Shown one piece after another: positions 26,229 to 34,114 of a stretch of DNA of 64,000 nucleotides (positions within the stretch are counted from its first letter, which is position 1; every line of letters begins with the position of its first letter). Source of the stretch: Variovorax sp. J22G73. Its GTDB lineage: Bacteria > Pseudomonadota > Gammaproteobacteria > Burkholderiales > Burkholderiaceae_C. The notes under the pieces are model-generated. The model was given only the letters and a program-made list of their open reading frames with translations. It made no database searches and was not told the origin of the DNA. The stretch spans positions 558,001 to 622,000 of the forward strand of contig NZ_JASZYK010000003.1 in the NCBI RefSeq assembly GCF_030317035.1, given 5' to 3'. The translations under genes were made by a program, and so were the position numbers.

Positions 26229-29200
26229 ACCTTGCCACCTGGTCGATCCGCAACCCCATTCCATCGATCCTGCTGTTCGTGCTGCTGACGCTGGCCGGCG
26301 CGTGGGGCTTTCGCAGCCTGCCGGTGCAGAACCTGCCCGACATCGAGCGGCCCTCGGTGAACATCAGCCTGTCGCAGCCCGGCGCCGCGCCCGCGCAGCT
26401 CGAGACGGAGGTCGCCCGCAAGGTCGAGGACTCGCTCGCGTCGCTGGACGGCCTCAAGCACATGCGCACCACCATCGGTGACGGCACCGTGGCCATCCGT
26501 GTCGAGTTCGAGCTCGGCAAGAAGTTGTCCGACGCATTGATCGAGACCAAGGACGCGGTCGACCGCACCCGGTCCGACCTGCCCGCCGACCTGTTGCAGC
26601 CGACCGTGCAGGCGGTGCGCTCGGGCGGCGATGCGATCCTGACCTACGGCGTGTCGCTGCAAGGCGCGAACGAAGAGGCGCTGTCGTGGTTCGTCGACGA
26701 CACCCTTGCCAAGACGCTGTCAGGTGTTGCCGGCGTCGGCCGCTTCGAGCGCCTGGGGGGCCTCACGCGCGAGGTTCGGGTGGCGCTCGACCCGACCCGG
26801 CTCGCGGCGCAGGGCGCGACCGCGGGCGAGGTGTCGCGCGCCCTGCGAAGCGTGCAGCAGCAAAGCTCGGGCGGGCGCGGGCGGCTGGGCGGGGAAGAGC
26901 AGTCTGTTCGCACCGTCGCCACCGTGCAGATGGCCAGCGAGCTCGCGGCGCTGCCGATTGCGCTGGCCAACGGGCGTTCGCTCAGGCTCGACCAGGTCGC
27001 CACGGTGAGTGACACCGCCGCCGAGCGCACGCAGGTCGCGCGGCTCGACGGGCAGCCGGTGGTGGGTTTTCGCATCTACCCCGCCAAGGGCAAGGACGTG
27101 ACGCGGATTGCCGACGGCGTGCAGCAGGCGCTCGGCCGCTTGCAGGGCCGGTACCCCGGCCTCGTGGCCACGCAGGTGGCCACCAGCGTCGACTACACGA
27201 AGGAGCAGTTCAGCGGGTCGCTCGACATGCTGTACGAGGGCGCGGCGCTGGCGGTGCTCGTGGTGTGGCTCTTTCTGCGCGACTGGCGCGCGATGCTGGT
27301 GGCGGCCTCGGCGCTGCCGCTGTCGATCCTGCCGACCTTCGCGGCCATGGCGTGGTTCGGCTTCTCGCTCAACACCGTGAGCCTGCTGGCGCTCGCGGTG
27401 ACGGTCGGGATCCTGGTGGACGACGCCATCGTCGAGATCGAGAACATCGAGCGCCACGCGCGCATGGGCAAGCCCATGCGGCAGGCCGCGGGCGACGCCG
27501 TGACGGAGATCGCGCTCGCGGTCATGGCGACCACCATGGCGCTCGTGGTGGTGTTCCTGCCGACCGCCCTGATGCCCGGCGTGGCGGGGCTCTTTTTTCG
27601 AGAGTTCGGGTGGACCGCGGTGGCGGCGGTGCTGGCGTCGCTGCTGGTCGCGCGCCTGCTCACGCCGATGATGGCCGCATGGCTGATACGGCCGCATCGG
27701 CCCGCTGCCGTAGGCAGCCCTCCAGAGCTGGCCGTAGGCAGCCACCCGGAGCTGGCCGTGGGAAGCCACGCGGAGCTGGCCGATGGCCGCCTGATGCGCG
27801 GCTACCTGCGCGCGGTGCGCTGGTGCCTCGCGCACCGCAAGACGACCCTCGCGCTCGCGGGCCTGTTCCTCGTCGCCTCGCTGGCGCTGGTGCCGCTGCT
27901 GCCGACCGGGCTGATGCCGGCCTCCGACCGGGGCTACACGACCGTCAGCGTCGAGCTGCCGCCGGGCAGCGCGCTCGCGGACACCCTGGCCGCGGCGGAG
28001 GCCGCGCGGCTGCGCGTCGCGGCGGTGGCCGGTGTGCGCCGCGTGCTGGTGTCCGCCGGCGCGGGCGACGGCAGCGGCTCGACTTCTGGCGGCGGCCCGG
28101 GCGATGCACGCAAGGGGTCGCTGGTGCTCACGCTGGCGCCGCGCGACCAGCGCGGCAGCCAGGCGGAGGTGGAGCACGCGTTGCGCGCCGCGCTCGCATC
28201 GGTGCCGGGCGCGCGATTCACGGTCGGAAGCGGTGCGGTGGGCGAGCGGCTGTCGCTGGTGCTGGCGAGCGACGACGCATCGGCGCTCAGGCACGGCGCG
28301 CAGGCGCTCGAACGCGAACTGCGCGGCGTGCCGGGGCTCTTCAACGTGAGCTCCACCGCCAGCCTCGAGCGGCCCGAGATCGTCGTGCGCCCCGATGGCG
28401 CGCGCGCCGCCGAACAGGGCGTGAGCACAGCGGCCATCGGCGAGACGGTGCGCGTCGCCACCACCGGCGACAACGACGCGCAGTTGGCGCGGCTGAACCT
28501 CGACAACCGGCAGGTCTTCATCCGCGTGCGCCTGCCCGAGGGGGTGCAGCAAGACATGGCCGCGCTGGCCAACCTGCGGGTGCGCGGGCGCGACGGCCTC
28601 GTGCCGCTCGCCAGCGTGGCGCGGCTGCACGTGGAAAGCGGTCCGGCCCAGATCGAGCGCTTCGACCGCCGCCGCTACGTGACGCTGGGCGCGGAACTCG
28701 GCGGCATGCCGCTGGGCGATGCGCTCGCCGCGGCCCGGGCACTGCCTGCCGCGCGTGCGCTGCCCGCGAGCGTGAGCATGGTGCGCACCGGAGACGCCGA
28801 GATCATGGAAGAGCTGCGCCACGGCTTCGGCCTGGCGATCGTCATCGGCGTGCTGTGCGTGTACTGCGTGCTGGTGCTGCTGTTCAAGGACTTCGTGCAG
28901 CCGCTGACCATCCTCTCGGCGATGCCGCTGTCGCTGGGCGGTGCCTTCGTCGGCCTGCTGCTGGGCGGCAGCGAACTCGACATTCCGGCGCTGATCGGGC
29001 TGGTGATGCTGATGGGCATCGTCACCAAGAACTCGATCCTGCTCGTCGAATACGCCATCGTCGCGCGGCGCGACCGCGGCCTGGCGCTGCATGAGGCGCT
29101 GGTCGACGCATGCCACAAGCGCGCTCGCCCGATCCTGATGACCAGCATCGCCATGGCGGCGGGCATGCTGCCGATTGCGCTCGGCCTCGGCGCCGACGCG

Positions 29201-29344
29201 AGCTTTCGCCAGCCGATGGCGCTGGCGGTCATCGGGGGGCTCGTGACGTCGACCGCGCTCAGCTTGCTGGTGGTGCCGGTGGTGTTCGTATGCGTAGACG
29301 GCGCTGAGCGACTGTTCAAGCGCTTGTTCTGCGCAAGCGCGTGA
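26225..29344 (+). CDS. RND-type efflux pump
   Basis: A 1039-residue inner membrane RND transporter (proton antiport). The start is GTG at 26225, overlapping the adaptor stop. The proton-relay aspartates are in ILVDDAIVEIEN near residue 398, and the relay lysine in GIVTKNSILLVEYA near 933. TM1 is LFVLLTLAGAWGF. A 24-base tandem repeat in the central cytoplasmic loop (residues about 494-518) inserts three Ala-Val-Gly-Ser-x-x-Glu-Leu units. Complete tripartite system with the two upstream genes; drug or metabolite substrate cannot be read. Confidence 0.95.
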   Translation: MNLATWSIRNPIPSILLFVLLTLAGAWGFRSLPVQNLPDIERPSVNISLSQPGAAPAQLETEVARKVEDSLASLDGLKHMRTTIGDGTVAIRVEFELGKKLSDALIETKDAVDRTRSDLPADLLQPTVQAVRSGGDAILTYGVSLQGANEEALSWFVDDTLAKTLSGVAGVGRFERLGGLTREVRVALDPTRLAAQGATAGEVSRALRSVQQQSSGGRGRLGGEEQSVRTVATVQMASELAALPIALANGRSLRLDQVATVSDTAAERTQVARLDGQPVVGFRIYPAKGKDVTRIADGVQQALGRLQGRYPGLVATQVATSVDYTKEQFSGSLDMLYEGAALAVLVVWLFLRDWRAMLVAASALPLSILPTFAAMAWFGFSLNTVSLLALAVTVGILVDDAIVEIENIERHARMGKPMRQAAGDAVTEIALAVMATTMALVVVFLPTALMPGVAGLFFREFGWTAVAAVLASLLVARLLTPMMAAWLIRPHRPAAVGSPPELAVGSHPELAVGSHAELADGRLMRGYLRAVRWCLAHRKTTLALAGLFLVASLALVPLLPTGLMPASDRGYTTVSVELPPGSALADTLAAAEAARLRVAAVAGVRRVLVSAGAGDGSGSTSGGGPGDARKGSLVLTLAPRDQRGSQAEVEHALRAALASVPGARFTVGSGAVGERLSLVLASDDASALRHGAQALERELRGVPGLFNVSSTASLERPEIVVRPDGARAAEQGVSTAAIGETVRVATTGDNDAQLARLNLDNRQVFIRVRLPEGVQQDMAALANLRVRGRDGLVPLASVARLHVESGPAQIERFDRRRYVTLGAELGGMPLGDALAAARALPAARALPASVSMVRTGDAEIMEELRHGFGLAIVIGVLCVYCVLVLLFKDFVQPLTILSAMPLSLGGAFVGLLLGGSELDIPALIGLVMLMGIVTKNSILLVEYAIVARRDRGLALHEALVDACHKRARPILMTSIAMAAGMLPIALGLGADASFRQPMALAVIGGLVTSTALSLLVVPVVFVCVDGAERLFKRLFCASA
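27707..27778 (+). repeat. Three tandem 24-base repeats inside the RND pump gene
   Basis: Three copies of an 8-codon unit encoding A-V-G-S-x-x-E-L lie in the loop after TM6, just before the segment leading into TM7. The frame is kept. Copies 2 and 3 differ from copy 1 at only a few bases, indicating recent expansion. Confidence 0.9.
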
Positions 29345-29516
29345 CCGAACGTGTGGCCGCCGGCATCGGAGATCGGCGCCAGCCTACGTGATGCCGCTCG
29401 AAGGGTGGCAGGATGCCTTTCGCGATCAAGCCATCTCCATCTCTTTTTCCCCTGGTGGCACCCGTTCGTTCACCCCCTTCCAAAGTCTTCTTTCCAAGCT
29501 CCCACAGGATGTACCC

Positions 29517-30326
29517 ATGAGGCTTCACGCAACTTGCCAGATGACCGTGACCGCGAGCAGCGACTGCCCCGTGGTGGCCATGCTCCGTCCGCGCAGCGGA
29601 GACGCGCAATGGATGGTCAGCGAGCGGTACGAGCTGCACCCCTGGGTGCCCACGACCGAGTACGTCGACAGTTTCGGCAACCTGTGCCAGCGCATGAAGA
29701 TCCCGCAGGGCGAGATGCGCATCGAGGTCGAGATGATCATGGAAGCCGAGGCCGCCATCGCCGTGGCGCCGAGCGCCGGCGCGGTGCCCGTGGAAGACCT
29801 GCCCTTCGATGCGCTGCAGTACCTGCTGCAGAGCCGCTATTGCCCGTCCGACAAGATGGGCGAGCGCGCCGAGCAGATCGCCGGCGACGCGGTGCCCGGC
29901 TATGCGCAGGTCGAGGCCATCCGAAGCTGGATCCACACCAACCTCGAATACCGGTACGGCGTGAGCGACGGCTCTACCGATGCCCTGGACACGCTGGACG
30001 ATGGCGCGGGGGTGTGCCGGGACTTTTCGCATGTCGGCATTGCGCTGTGCCGCGCACTGCATATCCCCGCCCGGCTGGTGGTCGGCTTCCTGCACGAGCT
30101 CGATCCGATGGACATGCACGCATGGTTCGAGGCCTTCGTCGGCGGGCGCTGGTATACCTTCGATGCCACGCAGGACCAGCCGCGCGGTGGCCGCATCGTG
30201 GTGGCCTATGGCCGCGACGCGGCGGACGTGGCCTTTCTTTCCAACTACGGGCCGTTGGAGATGGGCGACATGAAGGTCACGGTGGAAGAAATCGAATCGA
30301 GCGAGACGCGCGTCAGTTCCGCCTGA
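29517..30326 (+). CDS. Transglutaminase-like cysteine protease-fold protein
   Basis: A 269-residue protein of the bacterial transglutaminase-like family. The N-terminal beta domain (about 1-110) is followed by the catalytic domain: Cys in DDGAGVCRDFSH near residue 166, His in MDMHAWFEAF near 201 and Asp in YTFDATQDQ near 216. It has no signal peptide, so it is probably cytoplasmic. A longer frame upstream exists but the ATG at 29517 has an AGGA site about 8-11 bases before it. Substrate unknown. Its last 14 bases overlap the DUF4126-like gene tail to tail. Confidence 0.88.
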   Translation: MRLHATCQMTVTASSDCPVVAMLRPRSGDAQWMVSERYELHPWVPTTEYVDSFGNLCQRMKIPQGEMRIEVEMIMEAEAAIAVAPSAGAVPVEDLPFDALQYLLQSRYCPSDKMGERAEQIAGDAVPGYAQVEAIRSWIHTNLEYRYGVSDGSTDALDTLDDGAGVCRDFSHVGIALCRALHIPARLVVGFLHELDPMDMHAWFEAFVGGRWYTFDATQDQPRGGRIVVAYGRDAADVAFLSNYGPLEMGDMKVTVEEIESSETRVSSA

Positions 30327-30780
30327 CGGTGAGCGCCACGATCGCCACGCCGGCCGCCACGATCAGCGCGTCTTCGATCAAGCCGCTGCGGGTCTGGCCG
30401 ATGTGCGCCATCGCGCGCTTGCGGCCGGCGAGCGTCAGGTAGGCCAGGGGCACGGCGGTCGCGACCGCGGTGGCCGCGCCCGCCTGCTCGCGCCCGCGCG
30501 GCGCCAAGGCCGCGCCTGCGATGCCGGCGCTCATGACCCGCGCCAGCAGCCCCAGGAACACGGTGCGGTCGGGCGCGGTCTTCATCTTGTCGCCGAACAG
30601 CTCACCCGCGCCCATGGCCAAGGCGCCGTACTTGAACACCGGCTGGTCGAGCAGCAGCAGCCGGCCTGGCGTGCGGTTGCCCAGCAGCCGCGCCGCGGCG
30701 AGGCTTGCCATCGGTGTCATGGAGCGGGCGCTGGCGACGGCACCGATGAGGGCGGACGAGAGCAATTCTTGGAGCTTCAT
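30313..30780 (-). CDS. DUF4126-like small membrane protein
   Basis: A 155-residue hydrophobic protein with three or four predicted membrane segments (SALIGAVASARSMTPMASLAAARLL, YGALAMGAGELFGDKM, GLLARVMSAGIAGAAL, LIVAAGVAIVALTV). The pattern SMTPMA... with GE.FGDK is that of DUF4126-type membrane proteins. Function is not known. Possible role in membrane physiology only; I cannot assign more. Confidence 0.75.
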   Translation of the reverse strand: MKLQELLSSALIGAVASARSMTPMASLAAARLLGNRTPGRLLLLDQPVFKYGALAMGAGELFGDKMKTAPDRTVFLGLLARVMSAGIAGAALAPRGREQAGAATAVATAVPLAYLTLAGRKRAMAHIGQTRSGLIEDALIVAAGVAIVALTVRRN

Positions 30781-31109
30781 TTCCAGCTGGAGAAAGTTGA
30801 CGACAAGAAATCGTCAGCGGCCGCTGGTCTTCCAAACTTCGGCGAAGCCCGCGTCCATGGGTAGGACGGAGGCTGCGGCGTTCGCGTGCGAACGGGTCTG
30901 CGGCAGCCTCACGAAAAAGAACCCGCCAAGGCGGGTTCAAGAGACAGCAAAGGGTTGGACGGAGATGGTCGAGGTGCTGCCTCGATGCCAATCTAGGCCA
31001 TGCCAGAGAGCGCGATTTGTAGGCCAACTGCCTGACTCGCAAAGAACGCTGGTGGTGCCGCTGAGATCACCGGTTCACCGCGTCGGGCGCAGGCGCCTGA
31101 AGCGGTGCT
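30781..31109. other. Intergenic stretch with a minus-strand terminator and hairpins
   Basis: A 329-base gap downstream of the linalool-dehydratase-family gene and upstream of the DUF4126-like gene. It holds a hairpin with arms TCGAGG/CCTCGA at 30969-30985 and a rho-independent terminator on the - strand (30914-30938). No credible open reading frame. Confidence 0.6.
30914..30938 (-). terminator. Rho-independent terminator
   Basis: On the - strand: 9-base stem GAACCCGCC / GGCGGGTTC with a 2-base loop, followed by TTTTT. It lies 170 bases after the stop of the linalool-dehydratase-family gene, so it ends either that mRNA or a separate small transcript from the same gap. Confidence 0.75.
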
Positions 31110-32690
31110 TCAGGCTGCGCGCGGCTCGAACACCAGTTCGAAGTCGCGCGCATCACCCTCCGGGCAAGTGAGCCCGATGCCGCCTGCCACCGCGCGAATG
31201 TCGAATGCCTGCGACGCCGCCAACTCACCGCCAGTGCCCCGCGCAACAGTCTGCCCGCCTTGCATGAGCGTCCAGTCGCCGCAGTTCGCCAGCCGCCCGA
31301 TCTCGATGTCGAAGCCGCCGCGGCCCGCGGTGCAACGGCGCACCGTGAAGTGCAGGCGGCGCGCGCCACCTTGCGCCGCTTCCGCCACATGTGCCCGCAG
31401 CACATCGACGCCGTCGTCCACCTGCGTCAGGGCCGGGTCGCGGTGGTGCGACGCCGGCCATGGCTCGTTGTACAGCCGCCAGAGCCCATCGGGCACGTTC
31501 AGGCTCGCGTAGCCCAGCAGCACGTTGCCGGTCATGGCCTCCACGAGCGTGCGGTAGCCGTCCTTGTCCGCCAGCACGTCGTTGCGTGGGTAGTGAAAGC
31601 CGCCGTCGCGCCAGCTGGGCGACATGAAGCGCTCCGCGTGCTTCATGAGCCCGTCCAGCACGGCGGTGTCGCCCATTTCAGAGGCCCAGGTCGCGGCCCA
31701 GCCGAAGTCGGAGTCGTCGTTGACGATCTTCTGGCCCATCACCTCGGGACGCTCGAAGGAGCGCACCGACAGCATGCCGTCGGGCTCGTGAATGAGCCAG
31801 CCGGCAATCTGCGCGGGGTAGTGGGTGTGCACGAACTCGCGGTTCCACATGTTCATGAGGGTGCCGCACCATGCGTCGACCCAGGGCGAGGGGCCCGCGT
31901 TGTCGCGGATGGCGCGGGTGTCCTGCGACATCATGGTGTTGTAGTGGCCGTTGGCGCCCAGCCGGCCGAACTGTTCCCATGCCTTCTGGTAGCCCTGCGT
32001 CACTTCCTCGGCCATCGATTCGCCGGTGACCAGGTCGTGCATGCGAAACCCGAGGATGGCGGGCTGGTTGCAGATCTGGAACACGCAGTTGGGCTCGCAC
32101 GCCACGCCCACGTAGCCGCTCTCGACCATCTGCCAGTAGATGTGCTGGTTGAGGCTGGCCTGGTCGTACGCGAAGCGCCGTTCCTTGCCGCCCCAGAAGA
32201 AAGACCAGTAGCTGAAGGTCAGCGCGCCGGGGGCGGCGTAGCGGTCGTCGTCGAACAGGTAGTTGTACAGCAGCGCCATCGACTGCACGTAGGCGCTGTA
32301 CATGATGTTGTCGCGCCCGACGGGGTTCCAGTCCTCGGTGTAGCCGTCGGACAGGTGCGCGTTGAGCACGCTGCCGCCGCGGCTCACGCGCGCCCAGTAC
32401 ATCCACACTTCGGGCAGCAGCATCTTCTGCATGAAGCGTTCGAACACCGGCTTGAACACGCCCGGCGCGGCGGGCAGCCGGTGGCGATGCGCCAGCGCCA
32501 GCGCATAGGCCATGTACGCCATCTGGAAGCGGTAGCCGCCGAAGTCGTCCTGCCCGGTGCCGCGGCCCTGCATGAACGACCAGTCGTTCACCGGCTGGCG
32601 CGACAGGTTGGCGAAATGCCGCAGGTGGCCGGCCTGGCGGTCGCTCAGGCGAAGGGTGCCTGCTTGCGTGCTCGAGTCAGTTGGCGGCAT
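31110..32690 (-). CDS. Linalool dehydratase/isomerase-family protein (LinD-like)
   Basis: A 526-residue protein related to the linalool dehydratase/isomerase of Castellaniella (Ldi family, an alpha/alpha barrel that adds or removes water and isomerises monoterpene alcohols). It shares DNIMYSAYVQSMALLYNYLF (residues 128-147) and CEPNCVFQIC, with Cys198 and Cys207 spaced as the two active-site cysteines of LinD (CEPxxxxxxC). It has no signal peptide, unlike periplasmic LinD, and an extra beta-rich C-terminal domain (about 415-526), making it ~130 residues longer. The ATG at 32690 overlaps the SCO-like stop by 14 bases. A hairpin GCCTGAAG/CTTCAGGC spans its own stop. True substrate is unknown. 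Confidence 0.75.
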   Translation of the reverse strand: MPPTDSSTQAGTLRLSDRQAGHLRHFANLSRQPVNDWSFMQGRGTGQDDFGGYRFQMAYMAYALALAHRHRLPAAPGVFKPVFERFMQKMLLPEVWMYWARVSRGGSVLNAHLSDGYTEDWNPVGRDNIMYSAYVQSMALLYNYLFDDDRYAAPGALTFSYWSFFWGGKERRFAYDQASLNQHIYWQMVESGYVGVACEPNCVFQICNQPAILGFRMHDLVTGESMAEEVTQGYQKAWEQFGRLGANGHYNTMMSQDTRAIRDNAGPSPWVDAWCGTLMNMWNREFVHTHYPAQIAGWLIHEPDGMLSVRSFERPEVMGQKIVNDDSDFGWAATWASEMGDTAVLDGLMKHAERFMSPSWRDGGFHYPRNDVLADKDGYRTLVEAMTGNVLLGYASLNVPDGLWRLYNEPWPASHHRDPALTQVDDGVDVLRAHVAEAAQGGARRLHFTVRRCTAGRGGFDIEIGRLANCGDWTLMQGGQTVARGTGGELAASQAFDIRAVAGGIGLTCPEGDARDFELVFEPRAA

Positions 32691-33306
32691 CGGCGGTGCG
32701 CTCCAGGTGGGTACGAAGGCGGGCGGACACCGTGCCGGCGTCCAGCGTTTCCGCGAAGTGGGTGGCGTAGCTGCCACCCGGCGCCATGAGGTAGGCGAGC
32801 GCGGTGTGGGGCACGACATAGCCGCCCGGCGCGTCGGCGTCGGGCACCGGCGCAGCGAACACGCGAAACGATTTCTTCGCGGCCTCGACCTGCTCGGGCG
32901 AACCGGTCAAGCCGAGGAAGCCGCCGGCAGCGTGCGTGGCTGGGTCCGTGGCTGGGTGGGTGTACTGCGACAGGTAGCGCTGCAGCACCGCGGGCGTGTC
33001 GCGCGCCGGGTCCACCGAGATGTACAGCGGCTGCACGCGCTCGGCCAGCGGGCCCAGCATTTCCAGCGCGGCGCTCAGCTTGGAGAGCTCTCGCGGGCAC
33101 ACCACCGCGCAGTGCGAGAAGCCGAAGAACACCAGCAGGTGCTTCGCGCCGAAGCTGCCTTGGTTCACGGCCTGGCCGAAGTGATCGACCAGCTCGAACC
33201 GGCCGCTCACCGGTGCCGGCGGCGCGACCGTAGACGCAACCGGCTTCGTGTCGGCGGCTGCTGCGCAACAGCAGGACGGGGTGGCGCTGGCAAGTGTTTC
33301 GGGCAT
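32677..33306 (-). CDS. SCO1/SenC-like thioredoxin-fold protein without membrane anchor
   Basis: A 209-residue protein of the SCO family (copper delivery or thiol-disulfide exchange for cytochrome oxidase). The metal/redox motif is Cys66-x3-Cys70-Pro in FGFSHCAVVCPREL with the conserved His167 in VVPHTALAY. Unlike typical SCO proteins it has no signal peptide or transmembrane anchor, and an in-frame TAA four codons upstream of the ATG rules out a longer form. The N-terminus carries a Cys triplet (Cys12-14). It is read first in a two-gene unit with the LinD-like gene (14-base overlap). Confidence 0.8.
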   Translation of the reverse strand: MPETLASATPSCCCAAAADTKPVASTVAPPAPVSGRFELVDHFGQAVNQGSFGAKHLLVFFGFSHCAVVCPRELSKLSAALEMLGPLAERVQPLYISVDPARDTPAVLQRYLSQYTHPATDPATHAAGGFLGLTGSPEQVEAAKKSFRVFAAPVPDADAPGGYVVPHTALAYLMAPGGSYATHFAETLDAGTVSARLRTHLERTADAAN

Positions 33307-33319
33307 GGCCGGATTTTAT

Positions 33320-33333
33320 TTGAACGTGTTCAA
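33320..33333. promoter_or_regulatory. Putative TetR operator
   Basis: TTGAAC-GT-GTTCAA, arms fully complementary, lies 14 bases upstream of the SCO-like start and 62 before the TetR start. Its size and symmetry are typical of TetR operators. It would cover the start region of the SCO-like gene's promoter. Confidence 0.65.
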
Positions 33334-33394
33334 TAAGTATCGGGGTTTTCCCCGCCGCACCTATACTTTTGCGTTCTGTCACCTGGTCGTACCG

Positions 33395-34114
33395 ATGCCA
33401 TTCCGCAAGCCGAGCAGCGAGATTCTCAGCCGCGCCCGCACCCCCGAAGACAAGGAGCGGGTCAAGGCCGCGTTCATCGCCGCCGGCCGCCGCCTGGTCA
33501 GCCAGGAAGGGTTGGCCGCCGTGTCCTTGCGCCGCGTGGCCACCGAGGCCGGCTACGCGCCGGGCGCGATCTACCAGTACTTTCGCGACCAGCAAGACCT
33601 GTTCTTCCACATTCGCGGCGAAGACATGCAGGCCGCCACGCAGAAGTTCAGGCGCGTGGTCGCGCGCACGCCCGACCCGGTCGAGCGGGTGAAGAAGCTG
33701 TTCATCGGCACGGCCGACTACTGGCTTTCGCACATGGAGGATTTCCTCGTCATCTTTCCTGCACCCGCGGCGCGTTCGGCGACCGACGGGTTCGCGAAGT
33801 CGCAGGCGGTGCACGACATCCTGGCGCTGTACTACGAGACGGTCGATGCGCTCTTCGAGACGATCGCGCGGCCCACGCTGTCGTCGCGCGCCGCCGCGGA
33901 CGTGCTGCTTGCCGCGGTGCACGGCACGGTGCTGTTCCCCCACATGACGCCCGGCATGCCATGGACGAAGACGCGCACGATGGTGCGGGAGCTGGTGACG
34001 ACGATGGTCGACCAGTGGGTGGCGCAGGGTGGAAAGAAAAAGCAGCCCGCAGCCACCAAGCGCAAGCCCGCCTTGGCTGGCTCCGCCCTCACGCCCGGCA
34101 AGTCACAGGTCTAG
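33395..34114 (+). CDS. TetR-family transcriptional regulator
   Basis: A 239-residue TetR regulator: HTH at about residues 22-65 (AAFIAAGRRLVSQEGLAAVSLRRVATEAGYAPGAIYQYFRDQQDLF) and a large C-terminal effector domain. A Lys/Ala-rich tail ends the protein. It is divergent from the SCO-like/LinD-like unit with a palindrome between, and so probably represses it. The tail overlaps the ferredoxin-reductase gene by 12 bases on the other strand. Confidence 0.92.
   Translation: MPFRKPSSEILSRARTPEDKERVKAAFIAAGRRLVSQEGLAAVSLRRVATEAGYAPGAIYQYFRDQQDLFFHIRGEDMQAATQKFRRVVARTPDPVERVKKLFIGTADYWLSHMEDFLVIFPAPAARSATDGFAKSQAVHDILALYYETVDALFETIARPTLSSRAAADVLLAAVHGTVLFPHMTPGMPWTKTRTMVRELVTTMVDQWVAQGGKKKQPAATKRKPALAGSALTPGKSQV

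Noticed and set aside
30919..30938. Inverted repeat read as a + strand terminator
   Set aside because: The T-run occurs only on the - strand side; the + strand side continues with AAGAGACAG.
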